Source: Alkaliphilus oremlandii OhILAs (GTDB taxonomy: Bacteria; Bacillota; Clostridia; Peptostreptococcales; Natronincolaceae). Taken from it: a stretch of 64,000 nucleotides of DNA. This document shows, piece by piece, positions 9,651 through 19,313 of this stretch (position 1 is the first letter of the stretch; each line of letters begins with the position of its first letter). Location of the stretch: positions 1,860,001 to 1,924,000 of the forward strand of contig NC_009922.1 of the NCBI RefSeq assembly GCF_000018325.1, written 5' to 3'. A model generated the notes under the pieces. That model did not search any database. It had not been told where the DNA came from and worked only from the letters and a program-made list of their open reading frames with translations. The position numbers and the translations under genes are program-made.

Positions 9651-10232
9651 TTACACCAATCCAGAAAAGCCTAGGAAAGCCATCGACATTAAACTTGCAG
9701 TAAATAATGCAATTGGAAATCCTTTGAATGCTTCAGGGATATTAGATAACTCTAAACGCTCTCTAATTCCAGCAAATAAAACGATTGCTAAAGAGAATCC
9801 TATAGCCGAAGCAGCTGAATTCACTATCGTTTCGATTAAATTATAATTTTCTTTGATATTTAAAATTGCAACCCCTAATACTGCACAGTTTGTAGTAATA
9901 AGCGGTAGATATACTCCTAATGACTGATATAAAGTAGGACTACTTTTTTGAATAACCATTTCTACAAATTGAACTAAAGCCGCTATTACAAGAATAAATG
10001 TAACCGTTTGCATATATCCTAGCCCAAGTGGATTTAGAATAAACGTTTGTACTAAATAAGTTATTAAACCAGCTAGAGTCATAACGAAAGTAACGGCCAT
10101 TCCCATACCAAAAGCTGTTTCTACTTGTTTAGAAACTCCTAGAAATGGACAGATACCTAGATTTCTAGACAAAACATAGTTATTCACTAATATTCCGCCA
10201 ACTAATATTACAAAGATAGATTCTAATGTCAC
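9651..10232 (-). CDS. rnfA: Electron transport complex subunit RnfA
   Basis: Six-helix membrane subunit, paralogous to RnfE, that forms the ion-translocating core with RnfD and RnfE and binds a membrane iron-sulfur centre. 193 aa, with the family segment [18 protein letters not shown] near the N-terminus and a second conserved cysteine ([11 protein letters not shown]). GTG start at 10232 with AGGTG 6 bases upstream. Spacing of 12 to 16 bases to its neighbours indicates one transcript. Confidence 0.95.
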   Translation of the reverse strand: MTLESIFVILVGGILVNNYVLSRNLGICPFLGVSKQVETAFGMGMAVTFVMTLAGLITYLVQTFILNPLGLGYMQTVTFILVIAALVQFVEMVIQKSSPTLYQSLGVYLPLITTNCAVLGVAILNIKENYNLIETIVNSAASAIGFSLAIVLFAGIRERLELSNIPEAFKGFPIALFTASLMSMAFLGFSGLV

Positions 10233-10248
10233 TAATTACACCTCCCAA

Positions 10249-10848
10249 TTACGCATTTTTTTGTTTAGCTGCAAGACTTCCAAATAAAGCTAGAAGTAAG
10301 CCTAGAACCAAGAAAGCACCAGGAGCTTGAGTCATAATAGCAAAAGGCTCATAGCTACTCCACATGATTTGTTTACCAAATATAGAACCAGCACCGATCA
10401 GTTCTCTAATAGAGCCTAGAATTGTAAGCGCAAGTGCAAAACCTAGTCCATTTCCTATACCATCTACTGCTGACACGAAAATAGAATTTTTAAATGCAAA
10501 AGCCTCTGCTCTTGCTAGTATAATACAGTTCACAACAATTAGCGGTAAGAATATGCCTAACGCTTCATATAATGGAGTTACATAAGCCTGCATAAGCATT
10601 TCTATTATAGTTACAAATGTTGCGATAACAACAACAAATGCTGGAATTCTTATTTGATCTGGTATAACCTTTCTAAGCATAGAAATTACCATGTTAGAGC
10701 CTATTAATACTGCGGTTGTGGCAAGACCCATACCAAGACCATTTGTTGCAGAAGTAGTAACTGCAAGTGTAGGACACATTCCTAATACTTGCACAAAAGT
10801 TGGGTTATTAAAAATTAATCCATCATTAAATACTTTTTTTATACTCAC
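10249..10848 (-). CDS. rnfE: Electron transport complex subunit RnfE
   Basis: Membrane subunit paralogous to RnfA. 199 aa with six hydrophobic helices, the NPTFVQVLGMCPTLAVT segment near the start and the IVVNCIILARAEAFA segment carrying the second cysteine. GTG start at 10848 follows GGAGGTGA. Third from last gene of the rnf operon. Confidence 0.95.
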   Translation of the reverse strand: MSIKKVFNDGLIFNNPTFVQVLGMCPTLAVTTSATNGLGMGLATTAVLIGSNMVISMLRKVIPDQIRIPAFVVVIATFVTIIEMLMQAYVTPLYEALGIFLPLIVVNCIILARAEAFAFKNSIFVSAVDGIGNGLGFALALTILGSIRELIGAGSIFGKQIMWSSYEPFAIMTQAPGAFLVLGLLLALFGSLAAKQKNA

Positions 10849-10876
10849 AAACTCACCTCCAAAACTAAGGAATATA

Positions 10877-11419
10877 TTATTTTAGTACACCTTCAAATAA
10901 TTTTATTGCTGCATTAACACCTGCTGTTGCAGCTCTTGAGGAAACTGTAGCTCCTGATATCGCTTCAACATCTGTTCCTACACTTAACTCACCTTCAGCA
11001 GATTTTCCTGCAAATTGACCTGAAAATCCATCTTCAGTAATTTTAGATCCTAGACCAGGTGTCTCACTCTGTGATGCTACTTTAATACCTGCTATAGTTC
11101 CATCACTATTAACACCAGTTATGATTACTACGTCCCCACCATATCCTTTGGTTACTGTTTTAACAGCATATCCAATGGTGCTTCCGCCTTTTAGTCCTTC
11201 ATAAGCTTCTTGAACACCTTCTATTTCAGTAATAGAAGTATTCTCCACTACCTTAAATTCGTCTGCATCTGGTAATAGTTCTTTCATATATACAAGGTTT
11301 GCTTCCATAGCCTTCTCTTGTATAACAACTTTTGTAACATCATTTACAACACTCAGTAAACCAGCTGAAACTGCAGTTATCACTAGTAGTATGATACTCA
11401 ATTTAACGATTTGTTTCAT
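10877..11419 (-). CDS. rnfG: Electron transport complex subunit RnfG
   Basis: Membrane-anchored flavoprotein subunit facing outward. One N-terminal helix (about residues 7-25) and an FMN-binding domain with the covalent flavinylation motif SGATVSS (about residue 157 on), in which the threonine carries FMN in characterised homologues. 180 aa. ATG 11419 follows GGAGGTGA, 3 bases after the rnfD stop. Needs a flavin transferase (ApbE) not seen in this window. Confidence 0.95.
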   Translation of the reverse strand: MKQIVKLSIILLVITAVSAGLLSVVNDVTKVVIQEKAMEANLVYMKELLPDADEFKVVENTSITEIEGVQEAYEGLKGGSTIGYAVKTVTKGYGGDVVIITGVNSDGTIAGIKVASQSETPGLGSKITEDGFSGQFAGKSAEGELSVGTDVEAISGATVSSRAATAGVNAAIKLFEGVLK

Positions 11420-11422
11420 GGA

Positions 11423-12364
11423 TTACTTCACCTCCCCAAATACTCTAGGGCTTGTATACTTTTCAATTAAAGGCGCTGCAATATTCATAAGTAGAATAGA
11501 GAAGCCTACACCCTCTGGATAATTACCATAGAATCTAATTACCGAAGTTAAAATACCACATCCAAGCGCAAATATGATTCTTCCTTTAGGTGTTACTGGA
11601 GCAGATGCATAGTCAGTAGCCATATAAATCGCTCCTAACATCAATCCTCCTGCTAAAAGATGATAAATCATAAATTCAAAGTTGAATTGACCATATAGTA
11701 AAGATGCAACTGCTACTGTACCAATATATACGGCAGGTATTTGTATTGAAATTATCCCTCTATAAACTAAATAAATTCCACCTAATATAAGTAATATTGC
11801 AGATGTTTCACCTAAAGAACCTCCGATGTTACCAAATAACATATCCATTATTTTAGGTGCATTACTTGGTATTTCAGTCATTCCCTTTACAAAACTTAAA
11901 GGAGTCGCTGTTGTTCTAGCATCTACTCCTGGCTTTACCCAACTTGTCATTCTTCCAGTATAAGAAATCATTAACATAATTCTCGCTGCTAAAGCAGGAT
12001 TCATAAAGTTATGCCCAACACCTCCGAAAAATTGCTTTACAACGATGATTGCTATCATCGAACCTAAAACAGGTATCCACCATGGTGCAGAAGCAGGAAT
12101 ATTAAATGCCAATAAAAGTCCTGTTACTACTGCACTTAAATCGTTAATAGTCACAGGCTGTTTTCTAATTTTTTGAAAAATCATTTCTGAAATAATAGCT
12201 GTTAATACAGATAATAATATAATTTTTGCTCCATTTAACCTAAAGTAATATAATGCACCTACCGTTGCTGGTAACAGAGCAATAATTACATCTAGCATTA
12301 CTTTTTGTATCGTATTCTCAACCCGAATGTGGGGTGAAGAAGATACAATTAATTTTCCTTCCAT
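11423..12364 (-). CDS. rnfD: Electron transport complex subunit RnfD
   Basis: Polytopic membrane subunit of about nine helices, homologous to NqrB, carrying a covalently bound FMN; the TTATPLSFV segment (about residue 155) matches the flavinylation region. 313 aa. A TTG at 12367 is in frame, but GGAGGG is spaced 8 bases from the ATG at 12364, so I use the latter. Between rnfC and rnfG in the operon. Confidence 0.95.
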   Translation of the reverse strand: MEGKLIVSSSPHIRVENTIQKVMLDVIIALLPATVGALYYFRLNGAKIILLSVLTAIISEMIFQKIRKQPVTINDLSAVVTGLLLAFNIPASAPWWIPVLGSMIAIIVVKQFFGGVGHNFMNPALAARIMLMISYTGRMTSWVKPGVDARTTATPLSFVKGMTEIPSNAPKIMDMLFGNIGGSLGETSAILLILGGIYLVYRGIISIQIPAVYIGTVAVASLLYGQFNFEFMIYHLLAGGLMLGAIYMATDYASAPVTPKGRIIFALGCGILTSVIRFYGNYPEGVGFSILLMNIAAPLIEKYTSPRVFGEVK

Positions 12365-12384
12365 CAAATCTTCCCTCCCATCAA

Positions 12385-13713
12385 CTAATTACTTTGTTTT
12401 CTTTTCTTTGCAACAATTTCTCTTTTTGCTACTCTAATGGACTGCAATAACGGTCTTTTTGATGGACAAATGAATGAGCAAGATCCACATTCAATACAGT
12501 CTAACGCTCTATATTTCTCAGCATGCTCCATCATGTTATTTAAAGAATAAGCACTGATTTGTACCGGTTGAATAGAAACTGGACAAATGTCAACACATTT
12601 ACCACAGCGGATACATTGCTGAGGATCTGGTATTCTCGCTTCATTTTCGTCGAATACTAGTACTCCAGAACCACCCTTTGTAATCACTACATCAACTGAA
12701 TGTTGAGCAAATCCCATCATAGGTCCACCCATAATAATTTTTCCAGGCGTTTTAGAATAACCGCCGCATTGCTCGATTACTTCTTTGATTGGAACACCGA
12801 TTTTCATTAGTAGATTCTTAGGATTTGCAATTGCACTTCCTGTAACCGTAGTAATTCTATCAATTAATGGCATTCCTGTTCTTAATGTCTTTGCAACTTG
12901 TGCAGCTGTCGCAACGTTATTTACAATAGCGCCGGCATCCGCTGGTAGCCCTCCTGAAGGAACTTCCCTCTTTGTACATGCATAGATTAATTGCTTCTCA
13001 GCACCTTGAGGATACTTTGTGTGCAATCCTACAACTTTAATATTTGGATACTTTTCTGCTGCTTTTTTCATAGCTGCAATGGCATCTGGCTTATTATCTT
13101 CTATACCGATAAAACCATTCTGTACATTTACAACCTTCATCATTGCTAGTAATCCTTCAACAATCTCGTCTGAATGCTCTAACATTAGACGGTGATCTGC
13201 TGTTAAAAACGGTTCACACTCAGCACCATTTAAAATAAAGTTATCAACTTTCTTATCTGGCGGTACGGATAATTTTACATGTGTTGGGAATGTAGCACCA
13301 CCCATACCAACAATTCCAGCATCTTTAATCGCTGCAAGAATTTCTTCAGGTTTTAATGAGTCTACAGTTCCGATTGGCTTAATAGAAGAATGTACTTCAT
13401 CTAGCCCGTCAGATTCAATCACAATTGCTTGAACTTCCCCACCAATTACGTTTGGTATCATCGTAATTTCTTTAACAGTACCTGATACACTTGAATGCAC
13501 TGGAGATGAAACAAAGCCTTGAGGCTCTCCTATTCTTTCACCTACAGTAACACGATCTCCCACCTTTACAATTGGCTGACATGGTGCTCCAATATGTTGT
13601 TGTAGTGGAATGTATACAACACTTGGGTCAACAGCTTTCTCTATTTTAAGATGAGCTGTAGCTTCCTTATAGCCTGGAGGATGGATACCACCTCTAAAGG
13701 TTAAAAAACTCAT
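12385..13713 (-). CDS. rnfC: Electron transport complex subunit RnfC
   Basis: Soluble NADH-interacting subunit and first gene of rnfCDGEAB. It has an RnfC N-terminal barrel (FRGGIHPP), the NADH/FMN-binding fold with GMGGATFPTHVK (about residue 138), a SLBB-like region and two [4Fe-4S] motifs near the C-terminus (CIRCGKCVDICP and CIECGSCSFICP). 442 aa from ATG 13713, which has GGGGTGA 8 bases upstream; the GTG at 13725 lacks a site. Confidence 0.96.
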   Translation of the reverse strand: MSFLTFRGGIHPPGYKEATAHLKIEKAVDPSVVYIPLQQHIGAPCQPIVKVGDRVTVGERIGEPQGFVSSPVHSSVSGTVKEITMIPNVIGGEVQAIVIESDGLDEVHSSIKPIGTVDSLKPEEILAAIKDAGIVGMGGATFPTHVKLSVPPDKKVDNFILNGAECEPFLTADHRLMLEHSDEIVEGLLAMMKVVNVQNGFIGIEDNKPDAIAAMKKAAEKYPNIKVVGLHTKYPQGAEKQLIYACTKREVPSGGLPADAGAIVNNVATAAQVAKTLRTGMPLIDRITTVTGSAIANPKNLLMKIGVPIKEVIEQCGGYSKTPGKIIMGGPMMGFAQHSVDVVITKGGSGVLVFDENEARIPDPQQCIRCGKCVDICPVSIQPVQISAYSLNNMMEHAEKYRALDCIECGSCSFICPSKRPLLQSIRVAKREIVAKKRKQSN

Positions 13714-13977
13714 TACATATTTCACCCCTTAAATATTATTTGATTATAGCTAAACCCCTTAAACTTTAAATAAATCAAATAAACAATAAGATTATTTGAT
13801 TTACTTAGTTTTACGTTATTTAATCTATAATCACTTAATTTATTATTATGGAATAATTATTCTACATTACTATATTAGTATAAAATTTAAGATTTAACAA
13901 GCCTTAATACTGTATCTTTTGTATATTCTTTATGTAATTTTCTATTTTGCATCATAAATCGACAACATTCTTGTGGC
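13714..13977. other. Intergenic leader/promoter region upstream of rnfC
   Basis: 264 bases of very AT-rich DNA between the SPOR-domain gene and rnfC. It must contain the rnf operon promoter on the minus strand, but I could not single out a convincing -35/-10 pair. No hairpin or open frame of note. Confidence 0.4.
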
Positions 13978-14880
13978 TTATATCTTAAATATTTCAATGG
14001 TTCTAAAGATTGTATCTAAAAAATTGTTATGCAATTTATATAGATCCAGATCTGTAGTAGTCATTTCTAAAGAGGCCTTGATATTTTTCTCTTGATGATC
14101 TAACATTTTTTTTAATTCATCTGCAGCGAATGAATTTTCAGGCAATTCAGCACTCTCTAGGTTGGATGAAATCGTTGTTAAAATATTTTCATGTTGGTTC
14201 AATACCTTATCATATTCTTCTAAGGTAATCCCTCCTGTACTGAGATTATATAAGGCATCTGAAGATTCGTATAGGGAATCTACCAGTGTATTTAAATTTT
14301 GAATCACATTCTCTGTTCCTTTGTTTTCATCAGAAAATTGGATCTGTCTTTGTCCAATGTTTACATGACTGATATAGGCATCTGGGTATACTTCTCTGAC
14401 AGCATTTAACTTTTCTTCTATATGCTTTCGATCGGTAGCGCCATAGCTATAGATCTTGTACATATTATCTGCTCTATAAATGATATGGGGAAGTGCATGG
14501 CTCTGTAACTCTCCAATTAACCCTTCTATATTTTTGTTGTCCGCCAGACTTGCTATTTGAATCATGTAAAAGGATAAGGGTTTTAAATCCACTTTATTGG
14601 TGAATTGATTGTTTTCTTTTTCGGATTTAGGTTCAACCTCCTCCGTATCGTCCTGTTCTTTTTTGCTTCCCAGTTCCTTTATGTTCTCCAAAGTAATGTC
14701 TCCAGGGGACTGTAGCATACTTTCTGTATTAATTGTTGGGATAACGACCCATTCCGTAATTCTAGAACCAATCATTATTGATAATAGCGGAAGAATCACT
14801 AGAAAAAACAGAGCGATACCCACATTCATATTTCGTCTTTTCTTTCGAATACCAAACCTAGTTCTTCTCAAAGCAATCAC
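13978..14880 (-). CDS. SPOR domain-containing membrane protein
   Basis: 300 aa protein with a basic N-terminus (residues 1-18), one transmembrane helix (about 19-42), an acidic linker (about 70-95) and a SPOR-type segment (about 105-175: FYMIQIASLADNKN to YPDAYISHVN), a fold that binds denuded septal glycan. The C-terminal part is helical and unassigned. Start uncertain: GTG 14880 lies too close to AAGGAGC, and a TTG three codons on is better spaced. Function beyond wall binding is not known. Confidence 0.7.
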   Translation of the reverse strand: MIALRRTRFGIRKKRRNMNVGIALFFLVILPLLSIMIGSRITEWVVIPTINTESMLQSPGDITLENIKELGSKKEQDDTEEVEPKSEKENNQFTNKVDLKPLSFYMIQIASLADNKNIEGLIGELQSHALPHIIYRADNMYKIYSYGATDRKHIEEKLNAVREVYPDAYISHVNIGQRQIQFSDENKGTENVIQNLNTLVDSLYESSDALYNLSTGGITLEEYDKVLNQHENILTTISSNLESAELPENSFAADELKKMLDHQEKNIKASLEMTTTDLDLYKLHNNFLDTIFRTIEIFKI

Positions 14881-15045
14881 GCTCCTTCTTAATATTTTAT
14901 AAATAGATTGTCCGCCTTTGAATCATCCTAATTTTAGAAATTATTCCTTTATGTCATTAAATTACAGCTCCTATTAATATATATATCAATCGAATTAATT
15001 TATTCCTGATTTCATAATAAATTGATTTTTGATCCATTCCTATTT

Positions 15046-15085
15046 GGAACAAAAAGAAACTCCTATACAGCGTATAGGAGTTTCT
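15046..15085 (-). terminator. Terminator after the SH3/NlpC-P60 gene
   Basis: 14-bp stem (AGAAACTCCTATAC and its complement) with a 3-base loop followed on the minus strand by TTTTTG, 19 bases past the stop at 15104. Confidence 0.9.
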
Positions 15086-15103
15086 AGATTAACGACTTTA
15101 TTT

Positions 15104-16228
15104 TTATAATCGAATTGCTTTCATATATCTTGTGCTATAATATCGATCTGATAAGGAATCAATAACAATTTGACGTCTTGATGTAGATGCATGAATAATT
15201 CTTCCATTACCAATATAAATGCCAACGTGACCAATATCATTTCCGATCTTGCCAGAAGTATCAAAGAATACGAGATCCCCAATTTCCAGTTCGCCTCGAT
15301 TCACTGTAGTACCAATTCCTGCTTGTCCCGTCGCTGTTCGTGGTAACTGCTTGATCCCTTTTGCATTTAAATAGTCACTATAATAGGTCTTTAATATATA
15401 GCTTGTAAAGCCAGAGCAGTCAAAACCATTCGGTCCGTTACCACCACTAACATATTTTTTGCCTAAATATTTTGTTGCAATGGCTTCTATATCTTCAAAA
15501 GCGTTTCTGCCAGAACTAGAACGATTCACATTAGTATTTTGAACCGATACATATTTACTTTCTACCCAACCTTCTTTGTTGCTGGACGTAATAACATTGT
15601 ACCATTTATCTTGATATCCTTTAATATAAACCATTTCCGAGATTTTTAACGTATCCACATTTTTTTCGTTTTCACCAGCATATTCCTTTAAGGCGATAGC
15701 ATCATTCACTAATCTTCCAGTAGGAAGGTTATGGGTTATTTTTACATAATCTGAATGGACCCATCCTTTAACATTGTTACTTAAAATAACTTCATACCAT
15801 TCAGCAGATTCTCCGATAATCGTAACAATATGTCCACTTGAAACATTGGTAATTACATTATCGTTGAGAGAAGGTCCTACTCTTACTCTCAATCCATCCC
15901 CCGTTATTTCACCTTTTTTTATTTTGTTCTCTCTATAGTTGGCATCCGTTATAATAGCTTCCTGTGAAGAAATCCAACCTTCTCCTTTTCCATTGGATAA
16001 TTCCACCAAATACCATTCATCTAATATTTCTTTTATCATAACTTTACTACCGATGTTTAACTTATCCAATTCCTTGCTATTACCAAATTTGTCTTCTCTA
16101 ATGATAGCTTGCGTACTAATGATTGTACCACTATAGTCAAGCCCTGATGCAAATGTAGTCGTAAATATGGAAGATGCCAGTGCCATACACATGACAAACC
16201 TTCTTCTTTTCATACTAATGATAATCAT
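15104..16228 (-). CDS. Secreted SH3 / NlpC-P60 cell-wall endopeptidase
   Basis: Cell-wall hydrolase of the gamma-D-glutamyl-diamino-acid endopeptidase type. Signal peptide (about 6-28), three bacterial SH3 domains (about 33-95, 105-165 and 170-230) that bind the wall, then a C-terminal NlpC/P60 domain with catalytic Cys271 in GFDCSGF, His334 in IGHVGIY and a third polar residue at His346. 374 aa. The start is uncertain: ATG 16228 directly abuts AGGAG, while the next methionine (16213, MKRRR) gives a cleaner signal peptide. Apparently monocistronic, with its own terminator. Confidence 0.9.
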   Translation of the reverse strand: MIIISMKRRRFVMCMALASSIFTTTFASGLDYSGTIISTQAIIREDKFGNSKELDKLNIGSKVMIKEILDEWYLVELSNGKGEGWISSQEAIITDANYRENKIKKGEITGDGLRVRVGPSLNDNVITNVSSGHIVTIIGESAEWYEVILSNNVKGWVHSDYVKITHNLPTGRLVNDAIALKEYAGENEKNVDTLKISEMVYIKGYQDKWYNVITSSNKEGWVESKYVSVQNTNVNRSSSGRNAFEDIEAIATKYLGKKYVSGGNGPNGFDCSGFTSYILKTYYSDYLNAKGIKQLPRTATGQAGIGTTVNRGELEIGDLVFFDTSGKIGNDIGHVGIYIGNGRIIHASTSRRQIVIDSLSDRYYSTRYMKAIRL

Positions 16229-16350
16229 CTCCTAACCTAATCAGTACCATAACAAATCTACTATAGGTAATTCGACTTAAAGTAGGATTGTCCTTCTTTT
16301 TTTTGTTTATTTTTTATACCGAATCAAAACTTTCTAAGGAACAGCTCCGT

Positions 16351-17073
16351 TTATAGCATCACTTCCCAGTTATGGTAGACGTTTTGAACATCATCGTTAT
16401 CTTCCAGCATATCGATTAATCGGTTCATTTTCTTAATATCATCTTCACTTTGTAATTGGGATAGGGTTTGCGGAATATAGGAAATATTTGCCTCTAATAA
16501 TTTATATCCTGCCTTTTCAATCCCTTCCTTTACACTGTGAAAATCTTCGATACTTGTAATGACCTCATATGCATCTTCCTCAGAAATAAAATCTTCTGCA
16601 CCAGCTTCTAAGGATACCATCATTAGCGTTTCCTCATCGATATGATCTTCTTTTTCTATAATAATCTGTCCCTTTTTATCAAACATAAAAGAAACACAAC
16701 CGGTAGAACCTAAATTTCCACCATTTTTATCAAAGGCGTGTCTTACATCTCCAGCAGTTCTATTCCTATTATCTGTCAGTACTTCAACAATAACAGCTAC
16801 ACCGCTCGGTCCATAGCCTTCATATACAATTTCCTCGTATTGATCTGAGCCACCTTCGCCTGTACCTTTTTTGATTGCTCGATCAATATTATCATTGGGC
16901 ATATTTTGAAGCTTTGCTTTATCGATAGCATTTTTTAAAGCCGCGTTATACTCTACATCGCCGCCGCCTTCTCGTGCAGCAACAGAAATCACTCGAGCTA
17001 ATTTCGTATATATTTTTGCTTTTTTAGCGTCCTGTTTTGATTTTCTATCGATGATGTTACCAATTCTTCCCAT
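16351..17073 (-). CDS. YebC/PmpR family protein
   Basis: 240 aa protein of the YebC/TACO1 family (three-domain crescent fold), described as transcriptional regulators and recently as ribosome-associated factors easing translation of proline-rich stretches. Recognised by the N-terminal [18 protein letters not shown] stretch, [11 protein letters not shown] and the [14 protein letters not shown] motif. ATG 17073 has AAGGAG upstream. Flanked by genes of unrelated function. Confidence 0.93.
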
Positions 17074-17192
17074 TATTCCATCTCCTTAGTTATCTTTCAT
17101 GATGTCACGATGTACACCATATATAATTTCTAAAAAAATTTTAGCATAACTTAAATCATCATGCAATTTATTTATTCTCTACAGAATATGCT

Positions 17193-17945
17193 TTATCCAA
17201 TTTTAGGTGATGGTGGCATTGTTCTTTTATGGGCAGAATTTCTATGAAGCCTTTCAATTACAGTTAAATCCTTTTCTGGAATTGCCTTTCCCTCTAAAAA
17301 TTCATCAATATATTTATAGCTTGTTCCCATTTCTCCTTCATCCGTTTGACCTTCCCACAGCCCTGCAGACGGTTCTTTCTCAAGTACTTCTTTCGGAACC
17401 CCCAGTACCTTTGCCCATTCATATACTTCATATTTTTTCAGAGAGGCGATCGGTAAAATATCCACACCACCATCCCCATATTTCGTAAAATATCCCGTAT
17501 AGATTTCAGCAGCATTATCGGTACCAACGACCAAATAGTTTAAATTATTGGCAACGGCATATAATGTACTCATTCTTAATCGAGCCCTTAAATTTGAATC
17601 CATGGCTCTTTCCATTCCTGTATTGAATAAGTTTTTATTATTTAATTGATGCACTACTTTATTTGCTACAGTATTATGCTCTTCTCCTAAATCTATTTCT
17701 ATGTATTCTATCCCACAAGCCTCTGCTGTTAGGATGCCATGCTCCACATCTTTTGTACTACTCTTAATGGGAAGTATGACTCCCAGCGAATTTTCCGGAA
17801 ATGCTTTTTTTATTAAGCATGCAACTACAGCGGAATCTATTCCACCAGAAATTCCAACGGTTAATCCTTTTGCTCCAGCATTTCTCACCTGTTCCCTTAA
17901 CCATTCTACTACCTGATCTATATTTTTTTGTATATTTTGAGTCAT
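17193..17945 (-). CDS. nadE: NAD(+) synthase, ammonia-dependent type
   Basis: Converts deamido-NAD to NAD using ATP and ammonia. The PP-loop GISGGIDSA is at residues 28-36; the VVGTDNAAEIYTGYFTKYGDGG segment (deamido-NAD site) and the GLWEGQTDEGEMG loop are intact. 250 aa with no N-terminal glutaminase domain, so ammonia must come free or from a partner. ATG 17945 follows GGAGTG. Confidence 0.95.
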   Translation of the reverse strand: MTQNIQKNIDQVVEWLREQVRNAGAKGLTVGISGGIDSAVVACLIKKAFPENSLGVILPIKSSTKDVEHGILTAEACGIEYIEIDLGEEHNTVANKVVHQLNNKNLFNTGMERAMDSNLRARLRMSTLYAVANNLNYLVVGTDNAAEIYTGYFTKYGDGGVDILPIASLKKYEVYEWAKVLGVPKEVLEKEPSAGLWEGQTDEGEMGTSYKYIDEFLEGKAIPEKDLTVIERLHRNSAHKRTMPPSPKIG

Positions 17946-18087
17946 TCAAAACACTCCATTCATTCTATATTATTTATTGTATTATACCATAAAACCTATG
18001 GTTTTTATCCATTCCTGTAGCGAAAGAATATCTTCACTTTATTTGGACAAAATACTCTATATTACCTTTAAAGCTAGGAGCGATGGC

Positions 18088-18450
18088 ATGAACAAGGTTT
18101 CTCATTTTACATTCATCATTTTAATTGGTTTTACTTCTGGCATCGTCAATGGATTATTCGGTGCCGGTGGTGGAACCATTGCCGTACTGGCTCTTACACT
18201 TATTTTTTCCGTTAGTCAACATAAAGCGCAGGCTACAGCCATATCGATCATTCTACCCCTATCTTTAATCAGTGGTTTTATATATTACAGAAGTGGATTT
18301 ACAACAATGGAAACTACCGTCAAAGTTGCCATTGGCGGAGTAATTGGAAGCTACATCGGTTCCAATTTGCTAAATAAAATACCAGAAAATTACCTTCGAA
18401 AAATTTTTGGTGCTTTCATCATTGTTTCTGCTTTAAGGATGGTGTTTTAA
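18088..18450 (+). CDS. TSUP (TauE/SafE) permease, N-terminal half-size protein
   Basis: 120 aa membrane protein with four hydrophobic segments and the TSUP repeat signature GFTSGIVNGLFGAGGGTI. TSUP permeases normally have about 250 aa made of two such repeats; this gene encodes only the first. I chose ATG 18088 because AGGAG is 7 bases upstream; the open frame extends further 5' without a site. The stop overlaps the start of the next gene (TAATG), implying coupled translation and a two-subunit transporter of organosulfur or sulfite-like anions (substrate unknown). Confidence 0.8.
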   Translation: MNKVSHFTFIILIGFTSGIVNGLFGAGGGTIAVLALTLIFSVSQHKAQATAISIILPLSLISGFIYYRSGFTTMETTVKVAIGGVIGSYIGSNLLNKIPENYLRKIFGAFIIVSALRMVF

Positions 18451-18809
18451 TGCTCTTTATCTTGTTAGGGGTAATGGCTGGTTTAATTGGCGGAATGGGA
18501 ATTGGGGGCGGAACTATACTGATCCCTTCTTTAATATTTTTAACAGATTTAAATCAGCAGACGATTCAAAGCATTAATTTGATATCTTTCGTTCCGGTTG
18601 CAATTGTTGCTTTGTTTGTGCATTTCAGAAAAGGTAATATCGTATCGAAGCTGAGTATTCCACTGATTGGCTCTGGTATTTTAGGTACGATTATCGGATC
18701 GAAATTAGCGCTGAAATTATCCTCTGTAATTTTAAGAAAATGGTTTGGTGGATTTTTGTTGGTCATAGGACTCTATGAAGTTTTTTTTAAGGGCACAAAA
18801 AAGAAATGA
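18450..18809 (+). CDS. TSUP (TauE/SafE) permease, C-terminal half-size protein
   Basis: 119 aa with four hydrophobic segments and the repeat signature GVMAGLIGGMGIGGGTILIPSL, clearly homologous to the preceding gene. Overlaps it by one base. The pair most likely assembles as the two halves of one permease. The stop lies in the shared bidirectional terminator at 18808-18830. Confidence 0.8.
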   Translation: MLFILLGVMAGLIGGMGIGGGTILIPSLIFLTDLNQQTIQSINLISFVPVAIVALFVHFRKGNIVSKLSIPLIGSGILGTIIGSKLALKLSSVILRKWFGGFLLVIGLYEVFFKGTKKK

Positions 18810-18830
18810 GACCACTATTTTAGTGGTCTC
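18808..18830 (-). terminator. Terminator between convergent TSUP and CoA-binding genes
   Basis: 10-bp stem GAGACCACTA with a TTT loop, carrying the stop codons of both convergent genes. The T-rich tail is on the minus strand (ATTTCTTTTTT). Confidence 0.85.
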
Positions 18831-19221
18831 CTCCGAGTGCTACTAGCACGCAATCATAAAATACAATTTTCATTCCTTTTTCCTCTGCAGTATCTATTAC
18901 ATCTTCATCGAATGTTCCTGGCTGAAACCATACATACTCAATACCAAGTGCCCCTATCTCCTCTAGTGCTGCCTTGGATAACTTAGGATTCACGACCATA
19001 TTGATACATTCTGGTTTCTCTGGCAATTCTTTTAAACTTGGATACAGTTGATCGCCATCAATACTTTCATATTTAGGATTCACTCCATAAACTGTATATC
19101 CATGATCTTTTAACTTTTTATAAATTTTATATCCAAATTTTTCTGGATCTGGTGTCGCACCAATCACTGCCCACACCTTTCGATCCAACATCTCTTTTTT
19201 TACTACTTCTATTGCATCCAT
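18820..19221 (-). CDS. CoA-binding domain protein (YccU-like)
   Basis: 133 aa, a single Rossmann-like CoA-binding domain as in succinyl-CoA ligase alpha N-terminus. Visible: VWAVIGATPDPEKFGYKIYK at the start, YGVNPKY, the INMVVNP strand and the VWFQPGTFDEDVI loop. Function of stand-alone members is not settled. ATG 19221 follows AAGGAGGG. Confidence 0.88.
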   Translation of the reverse strand: MDAIEVVKKEMLDRKVWAVIGATPDPEKFGYKIYKKLKDHGYTVYGVNPKYESIDGDQLYPSLKELPEKPECINMVVNPKLSKAALEEIGALGIEYVWFQPGTFDEDVIDTAEEKGMKIVFYDCVLVALGGDH

Positions 19222-19313
19222 GTAGAGCCCTCCTTAAATTTTATATAGTTATTATGTACCCAAATATTTTATGTTTATATAGGAAAAATATTTATTATTC
19301 TTCTTTTAATATG

